34,622 nt of DNA from an uncultured Eubacteriales bacterium (GCA_902801165.1 CADCHI010000027.1:1-34622); one strand, 5' to 3'. Shown: positions 16,746 through 25,688, numbered from the stretch's first letter. The notes: generated by a model from the letters alone, not told the origin. Translations and numbers: made by a program.

Positions 16746-18051
16746 AGTCTTTGATCACCTCGTTCAGTGTGTCGATGGCGGTCTCGCTCAGCTTTTCGTA
16801 GCGGTTCCTCTTGCCCTTCACCCTGAAGGGGAGGGACTCCAGTATGCCGAAGTTGGCGTTCATCGGCTGGAAGTTGGGGGTGGGGGTGGACACGTGCCGC
16901 GCCAGCGCTCCCAGGATGGTTCGACCGGTGAAGTCCGGCTCCGGCTCGCCGCGCAGGGCCTTGGCCAGGCCCACGGCGGCCACCAGGCCGCTGGCGGTGG
17001 ACTCCATGTAGCCCTCCACGCCGGTCAGCTGCCCGGCGAAGCGGGTCAGGGGATGGCCCTTCATGGCGTAGTTCGTCCCCAGTACCTGGGGGCCGTTCAG
17101 GTAGGTGTTGCGGTGCATCACGCCGTAGCGGGCGAATTCCGCGTGCTCCAGGCCGGGGATCATGCCGAACACCCGCTTCTGCTCGCCCCACTTCAGCCGG
17201 GTCTGGAAGCCCACCAGGTTGTACAGCGTGCCCTGGACGTTCTCCTGACGCAGCTGGACCACGGCGTAGGGTTCCTTGCCGGTGCGGGGGTCGATGAGCC
17301 CCACGGGCTTCAGGGGCCCGAAGGCCAGCGTCTGGCGGCCTCGGGAGGCCAGGATCTCCACCGCGAGGCAGCCCTCGAACACCAGCTTCTTCTCGAAGTC
17401 GTGCAGCTCGGCCAGCTCCGCACCGACCAGCGCGTCGTAGAAGGCGTTGTACTCCTCCTCGGTCATGGGGCAATTCAGGTAGTCGTCCGTGCCCTTGCCG
17501 TAGCGGGAGGCCCGGAACACCTTGTCCATGTCCAGGGAGTCGGCGGTGACGATGGGCGCGGCGGCGTCGAAGAAGTTCAGCGCCTTGGACCCGGTGCGCG
17601 CCGCGATGGCGTCGGTCAGGGCCGGGTCGGTCAGCGGGCCGGTGGCGATGATGGCGGGCTCCTCGGGGATGTCCGAGACCACGGCGCTCTCGAAGGTCAC
17701 CAGCGGGTGGCCCTTCAGCGTTTCGGTGATGGCGTCCGAGAACCGGTCCCGGTCCACGGCCAGCGCGCCGCCCGCGGGCACGCGGCTGGCCTCGGCGCAG
17801 CGCAGGATCAGGCTGTTCATGGCCCGCAGCTCCGCCTTCAGCAGGCCGGAGGCGTTGGACAGCTGCTCCGCCTTCAGAGAGTTGGAGCAGACCAGTTCGG
17901 CAAAGCCCGGGCTCTTGTGGGCCGGGCTGTATTTGATGGGCTTCATCTCGAGCAGGCGCACCGGGATGCCCCGGCTGACCAGCTGCCAGGCCGCCTCGCA
18001 GCCCGCCAGCCCCGCGCCGACGACGGTGACGGTGGGAAGGGTGGTTTGCAT
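16735..18051 (-). CDS. Methylenetetrahydrofolate-tRNA-(uracil-5-)-methyltransferase TrmFO
   Basis: 438 residues, the family length. The FAD-binding loop is [15 protein letters not shown] (10-24), followed by LLEMKP. The segment [18 protein letters not shown] includes the conserved Cys55. Near the C-terminus are ATPNF-like [15 protein letters not shown] and the basic [10 protein letters not shown]. It methylates U54 of tRNA using methylenetetrahydrofolate and FADH2, in place of SAM-dependent TrmA. The start at 18051 was chosen because GGAGATACC lies upstream and [14 protein letters not shown] matches family N-termini; the longer frame runs into the repeat region. It lies in the classical topA-trmFO-hslV series. 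Confidence 0.97.
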   Translation of the reverse strand: MQTTLPTVTVVGAGLAGCEAAWQLVSRGIPVRLLEMKPIKYSPAHKSPGFAELVCSNSLKAEQLSNASGLLKAELRAMNSLILRCAEASRVPAGGALAVDRDRFSDAITETLKGHPLVTFESAVVSDIPEEPAIIATGPLTDPALTDAIAARTGSKALNFFDAAAPIVTADSLDMDKVFRASRYGKGTDDYLNCPMTEEEYNAFYDALVGAELAELHDFEKKLVFEGCLAVEILASRGRQTLAFGPLKPVGLIDPRTGKEPYAVVQLRQENVQGTLYNLVGFQTRLKWGEQKRVFGMIPGLEHAEFARYGVMHRNTYLNGPQVLGTNYAMKGHPLTRFAGQLTGVEGYMESTASGLVAAVGLAKALRGEPEPDFTGRTILGALARHVSTPTPNFQPMNANFGILESLPFRVKGKRNRYEKLSETAIDTLNEVIKDYEL

Positions 18052-18087
18052 GGGTGGTATCTCCGAATGAAAGGTATTATTCGGCAA

Positions 18088-18201
18088 GTGTGGAGTGTGG
18101 AGTTTGGAGTGTGGAGTGAATAGTGGCTGCCGCTCTTTGACGCGAAGTGTACACGTCAAACGGTATCTTTAACTCCACACTCCACCCTCCACACTCCAAA
18201 C
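18088..18201. repeat. Long inverted repeat between topA and trmFO
   Basis: Two 30-nt arms (18088-18117 and 18172-18201) made of TGGAGTG units pair with only three mismatches. The 54-nt loop holds a second perfect stem, TTTGACG at 18136-18142 with CGTCAAA at 18154-18160. It lies between co-directional topA and trmFO. There is no T-run, so it could be an mRNA-processing or stability element or a member of a dispersed repeat family. Confidence 0.75.
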
Positions 18202-18211
18202 TAAAATTCAG

Positions 18212-20323
18212 TCAGTTCTCTCCGTCCTCGCCGGACGTGTTCTCCACCTGCACGCGATGGCGGCAGGTCTCGTTGGCGCAGACGTGGTACAGGTTGTCGC
18301 GGCTGTGCTTGAGCACCATGTAGCTGCCGCAGACGGGGCACTTGTCCGCCACGGGGCGGTCCCAGGACACGAAGTCGCACTCGGGGTACTTTTCGCAGCC
18401 GTAGAACTTGCGGCCCTTGCGGCTGATGCGCTCCAGCAGCTCGCCGCCGCACTTGGGGCAGGGCACGCCGATGTTGTTGGGCAGCGCCAGCGTGTGCCGG
18501 CAGGCGGGGAAGTTGGGGCAGGCCAGGAAGCGGCCGTAGCGGCTCATCTTGTAGACCATCATCGCGCCGCACTTCTCGCAGGGCACGTCGGACACCTGGT
18601 CCTCGATGGCCACCTTTTCGATGCTGGCCTCGGCCTTCTCCAGGTCCTTCTCGAAGGGACCGTAGAAGTCGGCCACGATCCTGCGCCAATCGGCGGTGCC
18701 GGCCTCCACGTCGTCCAGCTCGTTCTCCATGGTGGCGGTGAAGGCCACGTCCACGATGTCCGGGAAGTTGTTGCACATCAGGTCGTTGACGATCCTTCCC
18801 AGCTCCGTGGGGATCAGCCGCTTGTTTTCCTTGGCGATGTAGCCGCGGCGGCCGGTGATGGTGGAGATGGTGGGGGAATAGGTGGAGGGGCGGCCGATGC
18901 CCTTCTCCTCCAGCGTGCGCACCAAGCTCGCCTCGGTGTACCTTGGCGGCGGCTGGGTGAAGTGCTGCTCGGCGTTCATCTCGCCCTGGATGGCGGCCAT
19001 GCCCTCGGAGAGCTCCGGCAGGCTGTTGTTCACCGTCTCCTCCTGGGGGTCGTCCACGCTCTCCACGTAGACCACGGTGAAGCCCGGGAAGCGCAGCTTC
19101 TGGCCGTTGAAGTGGAACCGGACGCCGGTGTCGCCGTCGATGTCCACGGCCAGGGTGTCGTACAGCGCGGGGGTCATCTGGCTGGAGACGAAGCGGTCGT
19201 AGATCAGCTTGTACAGCCGGTACTGGTCCCGGGACAGGGAGGCCTTGATGCTCTCGGGCCGGCGCTCCACCACGGTGGGGCGGATGGCCTCGTGGGCGTC
19301 CTGGGCGCTCTTGCGGGTCTTGTAGACGTTGGCCTTTTCAGGCAGGTAGGCTTCGCCGTAGCTCTCCAGGATCAGCGCGCGGACGGCCTCCAGCGCCTCA
19401 TCGGCGATGCGGGTGGAGTCCGTGCGGATGTAGGTCACCAGACCCTGGGAGCCCTCGCCGGCCAGCTCTACGCCCTCGTAGAGCTGCTGGGCGATCTGCA
19501 TGGTCTTCTGGGTGGAGAAGCCCAGCTTTCTGGAGGCCTCCTGCTGGAGGTTCGAGGTGGTGAAGGGCGGGGCGGGCAGCCTGCGGCGCTCGGCGCGCTT
19601 GATGGCGCCCACGGAGAACTTCGCGCCCTCGCACTTCGCGATGATGGCGTCGGCGTCCTCCCGGGTCTTCAGCTCCTGCTTCTCGTCGCCCATGCCGGTG
19701 AACCGGGCGGCGACCTCCGCGTCGCCGATTTTGAAGGCGGTGGAGAGGGTCCAGTATTCCTCGGGGATGAAGGCCTCGATCTCGGCCTCGCGGTCGCAGA
19801 TGATCTTGGTGGCCACGGACTGCACGCGGCCCGCGCTCAGACCCTTCTTGACCTTCTGCCACAGGATCGGGCTGATCTTGTAGCCCACCAGGCGGTCCAG
19901 CACGCGGCGGGCCTGCTGGGCGTTCACCAGGTCCATGTCGATCTTGCGCGGGTTCTTCACCGCGGCCTTCACGGCCTTGCTGGTGACCTCGTGGAACTCG
20001 ATGCGGCAGGCCGACGTCTCGTCGATGCCCAGCACGTTGGCCAGGTGCCAGGAGATGGCCTCGCCCTCGCGGTCCGGGTCTGTCGCGAGGTAGATCTTGC
20101 TGGCGCTGCGAGCTTCCTTGCGGATCTTCGCGAGGATCTCGCCGCGGCCGCGAATGGTGATGTACTTGGGCTCAAAGTTATTTTCCACATCCACGCCGAT
20201 CTGGCTCTTGGGCAGGTCGCGAACGTGTCCCTGGGAGGCCTCGACCTTGTAGCCGCGGCCCAGGAACTTGCCGATCGTCTTTGCCTTCGCCGGGGATTCG
20301 ACGATGACGAGCTTGTTTGCCAT
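18212..20323 (-). CDS. DNA topoisomerase I (TopA)
   Basis: 703 residues. The Toprim domain begins KLVIVESPAKAKTIGKFLG with the acidic triad in ATDPDREGEA. The nicking Tyr is Tyr298 in VTYIRTDSTR. Conserved blocks include LVNAQQARRVLDRLVGY, GLSAGRVQSVA and EKGIGRPSTYSPTI. The C-terminus has three four-Cys zinc ribbons (CEKC...CPNFPAC, CPKC...CEKYPEC, CPVC...CANETC), a usual Firmicute arrangement. It relaxes negative supercoils behind RNA polymerase and forks. The ATG at 20323 was preferred because GGAGGA overlaps the upstream alternative ATG and MANKLVIVESPAKA is the standard N-terminus. It follows dprA by about 80 bp. Confidence 0.98.
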   Translation of the reverse strand: MANKLVIVESPAKAKTIGKFLGRGYKVEASQGHVRDLPKSQIGVDVENNFEPKYITIRGRGEILAKIRKEARSASKIYLATDPDREGEAISWHLANVLGIDETSACRIEFHEVTSKAVKAAVKNPRKIDMDLVNAQQARRVLDRLVGYKISPILWQKVKKGLSAGRVQSVATKIICDREAEIEAFIPEEYWTLSTAFKIGDAEVAARFTGMGDEKQELKTREDADAIIAKCEGAKFSVGAIKRAERRRLPAPPFTTSNLQQEASRKLGFSTQKTMQIAQQLYEGVELAGEGSQGLVTYIRTDSTRIADEALEAVRALILESYGEAYLPEKANVYKTRKSAQDAHEAIRPTVVERRPESIKASLSRDQYRLYKLIYDRFVSSQMTPALYDTLAVDIDGDTGVRFHFNGQKLRFPGFTVVYVESVDDPQEETVNNSLPELSEGMAAIQGEMNAEQHFTQPPPRYTEASLVRTLEEKGIGRPSTYSPTISTITGRRGYIAKENKRLIPTELGRIVNDLMCNNFPDIVDVAFTATMENELDDVEAGTADWRRIVADFYGPFEKDLEKAEASIEKVAIEDQVSDVPCEKCGAMMVYKMSRYGRFLACPNFPACRHTLALPNNIGVPCPKCGGELLERISRKGRKFYGCEKYPECDFVSWDRPVADKCPVCGSYMVLKHSRDNLYHVCANETCRHRVQVENTSGEDGEN

Positions 20324-20404
20324 AGATTCCTCCAAATAAAGGGAACAGGGAACGGGGTTCGGGAAGCGGGGAGCTGCCTGAAAACCGATGCCCTTTCCTC
20401 TGGT

Positions 20405-21514
20405 TTATGCGTATGAGCGGTACTGACCGCCCGGGACCTTTTCTATTATTCCCCGAAGTTCCAGTATTGTCAAGTGGGAATTTAATTTCGCGGCGGGGAA
20501 GCCGGTGACTGCCGAAAGCTCGTCGAAGGTGAGCGCCTGCTCCCGAAGCGGCTCCACGATCGCCGCCTCGTCGGCGTCCAGCTCCACGGGCTTCGCCTCC
20601 CGGCGAGGATCCTCCCCGGGCCGCTGGGCCCAGCGGTAGTGCTCCAGGATGTCCCAGTGGCAAAGCGCCGGAAACGCGCCCTCCAGGATCATCCGGTTGG
20701 GCGTGGCGCTCAGCGGGGAGTAGATGCTCCCCGGCACAGCGAACACGTCCCGGCCCTGCTCCAGGGCGAAGTTGACGGTGATCATCGCGCCGGAGGCCTT
20801 GGCCCCCTCCACCAGCAGCGTGCCCTCGCTCAGTCCGCTGATGATGCGGTTGCGGGCGGGGAAGTTGCCGGGGGCGGGCGGCGTGCCCGGCAGGTATTCG
20901 GAGATCACCGCGCCGCCGGAATCCAGAATCTCGGCCATCAGGCGGTCGTTCTCCGGCGGGTAGACGATGTCCACGCCGCAGCCCAGCACCGCGATGGTCT
21001 GGCCGCCGCCGTCCAGCGCGCCGCGGTGGGCGCAGGAGTCGATGCCCCGGGCCATGCCGCTGACCACGGTGACGCCGTTCTCGGCCAGACCCTGGGCGAA
21101 TTCCCGGGCGGCCCGCTGGCCGTCCCGTGTGCAGCGGCGGGAGCCCACCACGGCCAGCATCCGCTCGCTGTCCAGGGCGCCCTCGCCCCGCACGTACAGC
21201 GTGGTCGGGGGATCGTAGATCGAGACCAGCGCCGGGGGATAGGCGTCGCTCAGCCGGGTGACGGCGCGCACGCCCAGCTGGTCCAGCCGGCCAAACAGGC
21301 GGTAGAAGTAGCGCTCGTCCCGGGCGGCGCGCAGCTTTTCCAGCACCGGCGCGCCGAGAAACTTCATGTCCGGCGGCGTCAGCGGACCGCCCAGGGCGTC
21401 CCACACGCTGCGGGCGTCCTCATACAGGCTGAGCAGCTGGTAGAAGCGCTTCGGGCCGATGCCCTCCACGCTGGACAGCCAGATCCAGTACTGCTCCATG
21501 GCGGTGTAGTCCAT
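20405..21514 (-). CDS. DNA-processing protein DprA (Smf)
   Basis: 369 residues. The N-terminal helical part has the HhH-like YWIWLSSVEGIGPKRFYQLL. The Rossmann-like DNA-binding domain contains the hallmark VVGSRRCTRDG, then VTVVSGMARGIDSCAHRGAL and TIAVLGCGVDIVYPPEN, then NRIISGLSEGTLLVEGAKASGAM, all diagnostic of DprA. A C-terminal winged-helix segment of about 60 residues (DEAAIVEPLREQALTFDELS) follows. DprA loads RecA onto incoming single strands in transformation. With yifB/comM in the same window, the natural-transformation core could be functional, but no comE, comF or pilus genes are visible here. GGAGGTG precedes the ATG. Confidence 0.97.
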   Translation of the reverse strand: MDYTAMEQYWIWLSSVEGIGPKRFYQLLSLYEDARSVWDALGGPLTPPDMKFLGAPVLEKLRAARDERYFYRLFGRLDQLGVRAVTRLSDAYPPALVSIYDPPTTLYVRGEGALDSERMLAVVGSRRCTRDGQRAAREFAQGLAENGVTVVSGMARGIDSCAHRGALDGGGQTIAVLGCGVDIVYPPENDRLMAEILDSGGAVISEYLPGTPPAPGNFPARNRIISGLSEGTLLVEGAKASGAMITVNFALEQGRDVFAVPGSIYSPLSATPNRMILEGAFPALCHWDILEHYRWAQRPGEDPRREAKPVELDADEAAIVEPLREQALTFDELSAVTGFPAAKLNSHLTILELRGIIEKVPGGQYRSYA

Positions 21515-21556
21515 TGCGCACCTCCGGGCGTTTGTGGGAATCGTTCTGTGCGGGCG

Positions 21557-22597
21557 CTATTTGGCCTTCTTGCGGAACACGAACTTGCCCTGCATGATGA
21601 AGCTGAGGGAGAACAGCAGCACCTCGGTGACGATCTTCGCCAAGGCGAAGGGCCAGCCCAGGGCGGTGAAGCCGTGCATCAGCAGCAGGTTCAGCACCAG
21701 TATGGCCGCGGCCAGGGCGACGTACTTGGCAATGGCCTTGCCCAGGCTCTCGTTGCCCTTGAACACCACCTTGCGGTTCACGGCGAAGTTGACGGAGCCG
21801 CTGACGATGCGGGCGACGATGACGCTGAAATTCAGCGACAGCGCGGCGGGCCAGGGGGAGGTGATCCCCTTGAGCAGCAGGGCCAGCAGGTAGTCGATCA
21901 CGAAGGCCAGCAGCGACGAGGCGCTGAACTTGAGGATGCACAGGTAGATCTTCAGGGAGTCCTTGAAGGGGTTGAAGTGGGAGGAGGCGTTGTCGTTCAG
22001 GTAGACCGTCTCGATCCACTCCTCGATCACCGGCATGCCCGACTGGGCGGCGGTGAGCAGCATGTTGATCTCGTACTCGTAGCGCTCGCCGGGGACCTCC
22101 GCGAAGCGGGCCATGCCCTCCCGGCCGAAGGCCCTCAGGCCGGTCTGGGTGTCGTAGACCTTCACGCCGCTGGCGATGGCGAACACCTGGCGGGTGATGC
22201 CGTTGCCCAGCCGGCTGCGCAGGGGCACCTCGCCCTCGAACTTGCGGCTGCCCAGCACCAGAGCCTCGGGGTTTTTCGCGGCGGTCTCGCACACCTTCAG
22301 GATGTCCCCGTAGCGGTGCTGGCCGTCCGCGTCGGCGGTGACGGCCAGCGCGCACTCCGGGCAGTGGTCCAGCACGTGGCGGAAGGCGGTCTTGAGGGCG
22401 GCCCCCTTGCCCCGGTTCTCCGGGTGGCGCAGCAGCGTCACGCCCTGGGGCAGGGCGTCGAACACGGGCCGGAAGGGCTCGCCGCTGCCGTCGTCCACGA
22501 CGATGGGCAGGAAGGCGTCGTTGCCCTCGAACTGCTTCAGCAGGCCGATCAGCTCCTGGGCGGGCTTGTAGGCGGGTATGATCAGTGCGGTTTTCAT
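21557..22597 (-). CDS. GT2 glycosyltransferase fused to a GtrA membrane domain (polyprenyl-phosphate sugar synthase-like)
   Basis: 346 residues. Residues about 1-215 are a family 2 glycosyltransferase: MKTALIIPAYKP, VVDDGSGE, NRGKGAALKTAF and the metal-binding TADADGQH. It resembles the dolichyl/polyprenyl-phosphate mannose synthase group. Residues about 225-343 are a GtrA domain with four hydrophobic helices (SSLLAFVIDYLLALLL through EVLLFSLSFIMQGKFVF). GtrA domains are linked to translocation of lipid-linked sugars. The fusion should transfer a sugar from an NDP donor to polyprenyl phosphate and help flip it. It may supply the GT39-type enzyme at 29243. GAGGAG precedes the ATG. It lies 42 bp upstream of dprA, so it may lead that transcript. 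Confidence 0.9.
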   Translation of the reverse strand: MKTALIIPAYKPAQELIGLLKQFEGNDAFLPIVVDDGSGEPFRPVFDALPQGVTLLRHPENRGKGAALKTAFRHVLDHCPECALAVTADADGQHRYGDILKVCETAAKNPEALVLGSRKFEGEVPLRSRLGNGITRQVFAIASGVKVYDTQTGLRAFGREGMARFAEVPGERYEYEINMLLTAAQSGMPVIEEWIETVYLNDNASSHFNPFKDSLKIYLCILKFSASSLLAFVIDYLLALLLKGITSPWPAALSLNFSVIVARIVSGSVNFAVNRKVVFKGNESLGKAIAKYVALAAAILVLNLLLMHGFTALGWPFALAKIVTEVLLFSLSFIMQGKFVFRKKAK

Positions 22598-22685
22598 CGT
22601 ATTTCTCCTCGTCGCCCCGGCGTTCCGGGGGTCAAATCACGCGGCTTTCGACGCGAGCGGGCGTCCTTATGGAAACTCTTGATAG

Positions 22686-22714
22686 ATCATAACACAAACG
22701 CGGGCAAATGACAA
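22686..22714 (-). promoter_or_regulatory. Promoter of the GT2-GtrA/dprA unit
   Basis: On the minus strand: TTGTCA (22709-22714), a 17-bp spacer, TATGAT (22686-22691). Each hexamer has one mismatch. It lies about 90 bp upstream of the GT2-GtrA ATG and diverges from the loaP promoter. Confidence 0.85.
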
Positions 22715-22780
22715 GAAAAACCCGCGCGAAACGGGTAACTATCATAAGTAGGGAAATCCGGAAGGGCTGCCCCGGGGATA

Positions 22781-22809
22781 TTGACAACGCGGGTGGGCTT
22801 TGATAATAT
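22781..22809 (+). promoter_or_regulatory. Promoter of loaP
   Basis: A perfect TTGACA at 22781-22786, a 17-bp spacer, and TAATAT at 22804-22809. The leader to the GTG at 22873 is about 57 nt and ends in GGGGGGAGGTGA. Confidence 0.8.
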
Positions 22810-22872
22810 TGTGCTGTGGTAATCGGGGATGGACGCGGAGCGCCCATCGAGCGTCGGGGGGGAGGTGAGCCC

Positions 22873-23364
22873 GTGTACGCCTACTGCCTGCATTGCAGCA
22901 CGGTGAAGTGCGCCATGGTGGCGGAGAGCATTCGCCGCAAGCTGGGCTGCGAGGCCTTTTCCCCGCGCATCGTACAGCGCAAGTGGGTCAAGGGGAAGGC
23001 CGTGGAAGAGGTGCACGACTACCTGCCCGGCTACGTGTTCGTCTACACCCGGGAGCCCATCGCCTCCTTCGAGCCCATCCGCTCCATGGAGGGGGTGCTG
23101 CGCTGCCTGGGCGAGCGCCGGGAGGGGTACCTGCTCGGCGGGGACGACCGCCGGTTCGCGGAGATGCTCTACGCCAACGGGGGCACCATCGGCATCCTCA
23201 AGGCCTATGAGGAGGGCGATCGGGTGAAGCTGACCGGGGACGCCTTCGAGGGCTTCGAGGGGGAGATCATCCGGCTGGACCGCCGCAAGGGCCGGGCGCA
23301 GATACGCTACACCTTCGACCAGACCGAATACAAGGTGTGGGTCGGATACGAACTGATGAAATAG
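22873..23364 (+). CDS. NusG-paralogue antiterminator, LoaP-like
   Basis: 163 residues from the GTG start. The NGN domain (about 1-100) shows YAYCLHCSTVKCAMVAESI and later VHDYLPGYVFVYT, the pattern by which LoaP and other NusG paralogues are recognised. A KOW domain follows (about 112-163: EEGDRVKLTGDAFEGFEGEI). LoaP proteins hold RNA polymerase in an antiterminating state over long polysaccharide or secondary-metabolite operons and usually sit next to their target. Here only hairpins and convergent genes follow, so the target is not obvious. GTG was chosen because GGAGGTGA lies 4 bases before it; the longer frame begins in the leader and has no ribosome site. Confidence 0.88.
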   Translation: MYAYCLHCSTVKCAMVAESIRRKLGCEAFSPRIVQRKWVKGKAVEEVHDYLPGYVFVYTREPIASFEPIRSMEGVLRCLGERREGYLLGGDDRRFAEMLYANGGTIGILKAYEEGDRVKLTGDAFEGFEGEIIRLDRRKGRAQIRYTFDQTEYKVWVGYELMK

Positions 23365-23480
23365 GGGGCCTCGCGCAATGCGGGGCCGATTAAAAGCAGA
23401 AGATCCTTCGCTGACGCTCAGGATGACAGGAAACCACCGATCTGTCGTCCTGAACGAAGTGAAGGATCTTCTCTTTGTTT
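23365..23480 (+). terminator. Tandem hairpins downstream of loaP
   Basis: A small hairpin (GGCCTCGC with GCGGGGCC, around 23368-23387) is followed by a large one: arms 23398-23429 and 23442-23472 (AGAAGATCCTTCGC with the complementary GAAGGATCTTCT) with a 12-nt loop and a few mismatches, then CTTTGTTTG. It could terminate loaP. The sequence type is that of dispersed TCCTTCGCT...CAGGATGAC palindromes, so it may also be a mobile repeat. Confidence 0.7.
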
Positions 23481-23495
23481 GATTCCCGGAAACTG

Positions 23496-24335
23496 TCAGA
23501 CGTTCAGCAGCACCAGCGCCGCGAGCACCGCCGCCACCGCCGCCAGTTGCCTGCGCCCGAGGCGCTCGCCGAAGGCGGCGCGGCCGATGAGGGCCGCCAG
23601 CAGCAGCGTGCCGCAGGAGAAGATGGGGTAGGCCGCGCTGGCGGGCACTTGGGACAGGGCCAGCAGCAGGAAGCGGGAGGAGAAGTAGTTGGGCACGCCC
23701 AGCAGCGCACCGAACAGCCAGTCCCGGACCGTGGGCCTCTGACGCTGGGCGGCACAGAGCGCCGCGCACAGCAGAAGCGCGAAGCCGAACACGAACAGCA
23801 GGAAGTGCCCCTCCAGCCGGGGGTCGCCCCAGGCCTGGTAGACCTTGCTGAGCCCGTCGGCCAGGCCGCCGCACAGCATCAGCAGCACCAGCGCGGGCAG
23901 GCGGCCGCCCTGCCCCCGGGCGGAATCACGGGAGCCGGACAGCAGCACGATGGCCGCCAGCGTCAGCGCGATGCCCGTGCCGCGGAAGGGCGTCAGCTGC
24001 TCCCGGAACAGCGCGACGCCCATCAGCGTGGGCACGATCACGCCCAGCTTCATGAAGGCCGAGGACAGGGTTACGCCGCTCTGGCGCACGTTGTGCTGGA
24101 GCAGCAGGAAAGCGCCGAGGTACAGCACGCCGCCCACCGCGCCGAGGCCCAGGGCCGTGCCCCAGTTGCCGCTCTCCGGCGCGGGGCCGCCCTCCAGGAA
24201 GCACAGCGAGACCAGCGCGCAGGTCAGGTAATTCACCGCCAGCAGCGGCTTGCGGGCCTCGCTGCCGGCGCTGCCCAGGCGCATCAGCACCGAGATCATG
24301 GCGCTGCAGAAAATGGCGAGTATCAGATAGAGCAT
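23496..24335 (-). CDS. EamA/DMT-superfamily transporter
   Basis: 279 residues and about ten transmembrane helices in two EamA halves. Features are the N-terminal helix MLYLILAIFCSAMISVLMRL, the end-of-half pattern LSSAFMKLGVIVPTLMGVALFREQLTP, and the repeat of the same pattern near the C-terminus (AYPIFSCGTLLLAALIGRAAFGERL). It is a cytoplasmic membrane carrier, probably for a metabolite or amino acid; the substrate and direction cannot be told. The start has only a weak ribosome site. It is the last gene of a minus-strand run, 107 bp after the malic enzyme gene, from which a hairpin separates it. Confidence 0.88.
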   Translation of the reverse strand: MLYLILAIFCSAMISVLMRLGSAGSEARKPLLAVNYLTCALVSLCFLEGGPAPESGNWGTALGLGAVGGVLYLGAFLLLQHNVRQSGVTLSSAFMKLGVIVPTLMGVALFREQLTPFRGTGIALTLAAIVLLSGSRDSARGQGGRLPALVLLMLCGGLADGLSKVYQAWGDPRLEGHFLLFVFGFALLLCAALCAAQRQRPTVRDWLFGALLGVPNYFSSRFLLLALSQVPASAAYPIFSCGTLLLAALIGRAAFGERLGRRQLAAVAAVLAALVLLNV

Positions 24336-24372
24336 GTTTTTTCATCGGGCGGAAGGACCGCATAAGAGAGAA

Positions 24373-24403
24373 CTGTCTCCAACTCCTCCGGAGCTGGAGA
24401 CAG
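24373..24403 (-). terminator. Hairpin after the malic enzyme gene
   Basis: CTGTCTCCA at 24373-24381 pairs with TGGAGACAG at 24395-24403, extended inward by ACTCC/GGAGC-type pairs. On the minus strand the tail is TTCTCTCTT, moderately T-rich. It lies between the malic enzyme and EamA genes. Confidence 0.65.
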
Positions 24404-24442
24404 CAGAAAAGGTGATTGTCAGCCGGTTGAGGCGGCTCCGGG

Positions 24443-25615
24443 TCAGATGCGGGCCACGCCGCTGTCGCGGGCAGCCTGGGCGACGGCCTTGGCCACGGCC
24501 TCGCCCACCCTGGGGTCGAAGGCCTTGGGGATGATGTAGTCGGCGCTCAGCTCCTCGTCGGAGACCAGCTCGGCCAGGGCTTTGGCGGCGGCCATCTTCA
24601 TCTCCTCGTTGATGTCGCTGGCGCGCACGTCGAAGGTGCCACGGAAGATGCCGGGGAAGGCCAGCACGTTGTTGATCTGGTTCGGGTAGTCGCTGCGGCC
24701 CGTGGAGATCACCGCCGCGCCGCCAGCCTTGGCGTCGTCCGGGAAGATCTCCGGGGTGGGGTTGGCGCAGGCGAACACGATGGCGTCGCGGTTCATGGTC
24801 TTGACCATTTCGGTGGTCACGGTGCCGGGGGCGGAGACGCCGATGAACACGTCCGCGCCGACCAGCATGTCGGCCAGGGTGCCGGGCTTCTTTTCTAGGT
24901 TGGTGACCTGTGCCATCTCCTCCTTGATCCAGTTCAGGCCCTCGCGGCCGGCGTAGATCGCGCCCTTGCGGTCGCACATGGTGATGTGCCTGAAGCCCGC
25001 GGAGAGCAGCAGCTTGACGATGGCGATGGCGGCGGCGCCGGCGCCGGAGGTGACGATTTTGACGTCCTCCTTCTTCTTGCCTACCACCTTCAGCGCGTTG
25101 GTCAGGCCCGCCAGGGTGATGACCGCCGTGCCGTGCTGGTCGTCGTGGAAGATGGGGATGTCCGTCTTTTCCTTCAGCTTGCGCTCGATCTCAAAGCAGC
25201 GGGGCGCGGCGATGTCCTCCAGGTTGATGCCGCCGAAGGAGCCGGAGATCAGCGCCACGGCGTTGACGAACTCGTCCACGTCCTTGGTCTTTACGCAGAG
25301 GGGGAAGGCGTCCACGTCGCCGAAGGACTTGAACAGCACGCACTTGCCCTCCATGACGGGCATGCCGGCCTCGGGGCCGATGTCGCCCAGGCCCAGCACC
25401 GCCGTGCCGTCGGTGATGACGGCGCACATGTTCCAGCGGCGGGTCAGCTCATAGGATTTATTGATGTCCTTCTGGATCTCCAGGCAGGGCTGCGCCACGC
25501 CGGGGGTGTAGGCCAGGGAGAGATCCTCCTTGGACTTGACCGGCACGCGGGAGACGACTTCGATCTTGCCCTTCCATTCTCCGTGGAGCCTCAGGGATTC
25601 TTCTGCGTAATTCAT
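24443..25615 (-). CDS. NAD(P)-dependent malic enzyme
   Basis: 390 residues, the short bacterial form without the phosphotransacetylase extension of MaeB. Signatures are LSLAYTPGVAQPC (Tyr general acid), EGKCVLFKSFGDVDAFPL (catalytic Lys), the metal site IFHDDQHGTAV, the Rossmann loop TSGAGAAAIAIVKLL, and FACANPTPEI. It oxidatively decarboxylates malate to pyruvate in the cytoplasm, supplying NAD(P)H. Coenzyme preference is not certain from sequence; related short forms in Firmicutes use NAD. Upstream is a good promoter; AGGAAAGAGGG lies before the ATG. It is not obviously linked to its neighbours. Confidence 0.96.
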   Translation of the reverse strand: MNYAEESLRLHGEWKGKIEVVSRVPVKSKEDLSLAYTPGVAQPCLEIQKDINKSYELTRRWNMCAVITDGTAVLGLGDIGPEAGMPVMEGKCVLFKSFGDVDAFPLCVKTKDVDEFVNAVALISGSFGGINLEDIAAPRCFEIERKLKEKTDIPIFHDDQHGTAVITLAGLTNALKVVGKKKEDVKIVTSGAGAAAIAIVKLLLSAGFRHITMCDRKGAIYAGREGLNWIKEEMAQVTNLEKKPGTLADMLVGADVFIGVSAPGTVTTEMVKTMNRDAIVFACANPTPEIFPDDAKAGGAAVISTGRSDYPNQINNVLAFPGIFRGTFDVRASDINEEMKMAAAKALAELVSDEELSADYIIPKAFDPRVGEAVAKAVAQAARDSGVARI

Positions 25616-25659
25616 AGTGCTTGCCCTCTTTCCTTTATATTTCCAATGGATTTGAGACC

Positions 25660-25688
25660 ATTATATACGCCGCGCGGAGGCGTGTAAA
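25660..25688 (-). promoter_or_regulatory. Promoter of the malic enzyme gene
   Basis: On the minus strand: TTTACA (25683-25688), a 17-bp spacer, and a consensus TATAAT (25660-25665). Confidence 0.85.

Noticed and set aside
18052-18159. N-terminal extension of TrmFO
   Set aside because: The extra residues are encoded by the repeat-bearing spacer, and family members start at the [14 protein letters not shown] position with a ribosome site.
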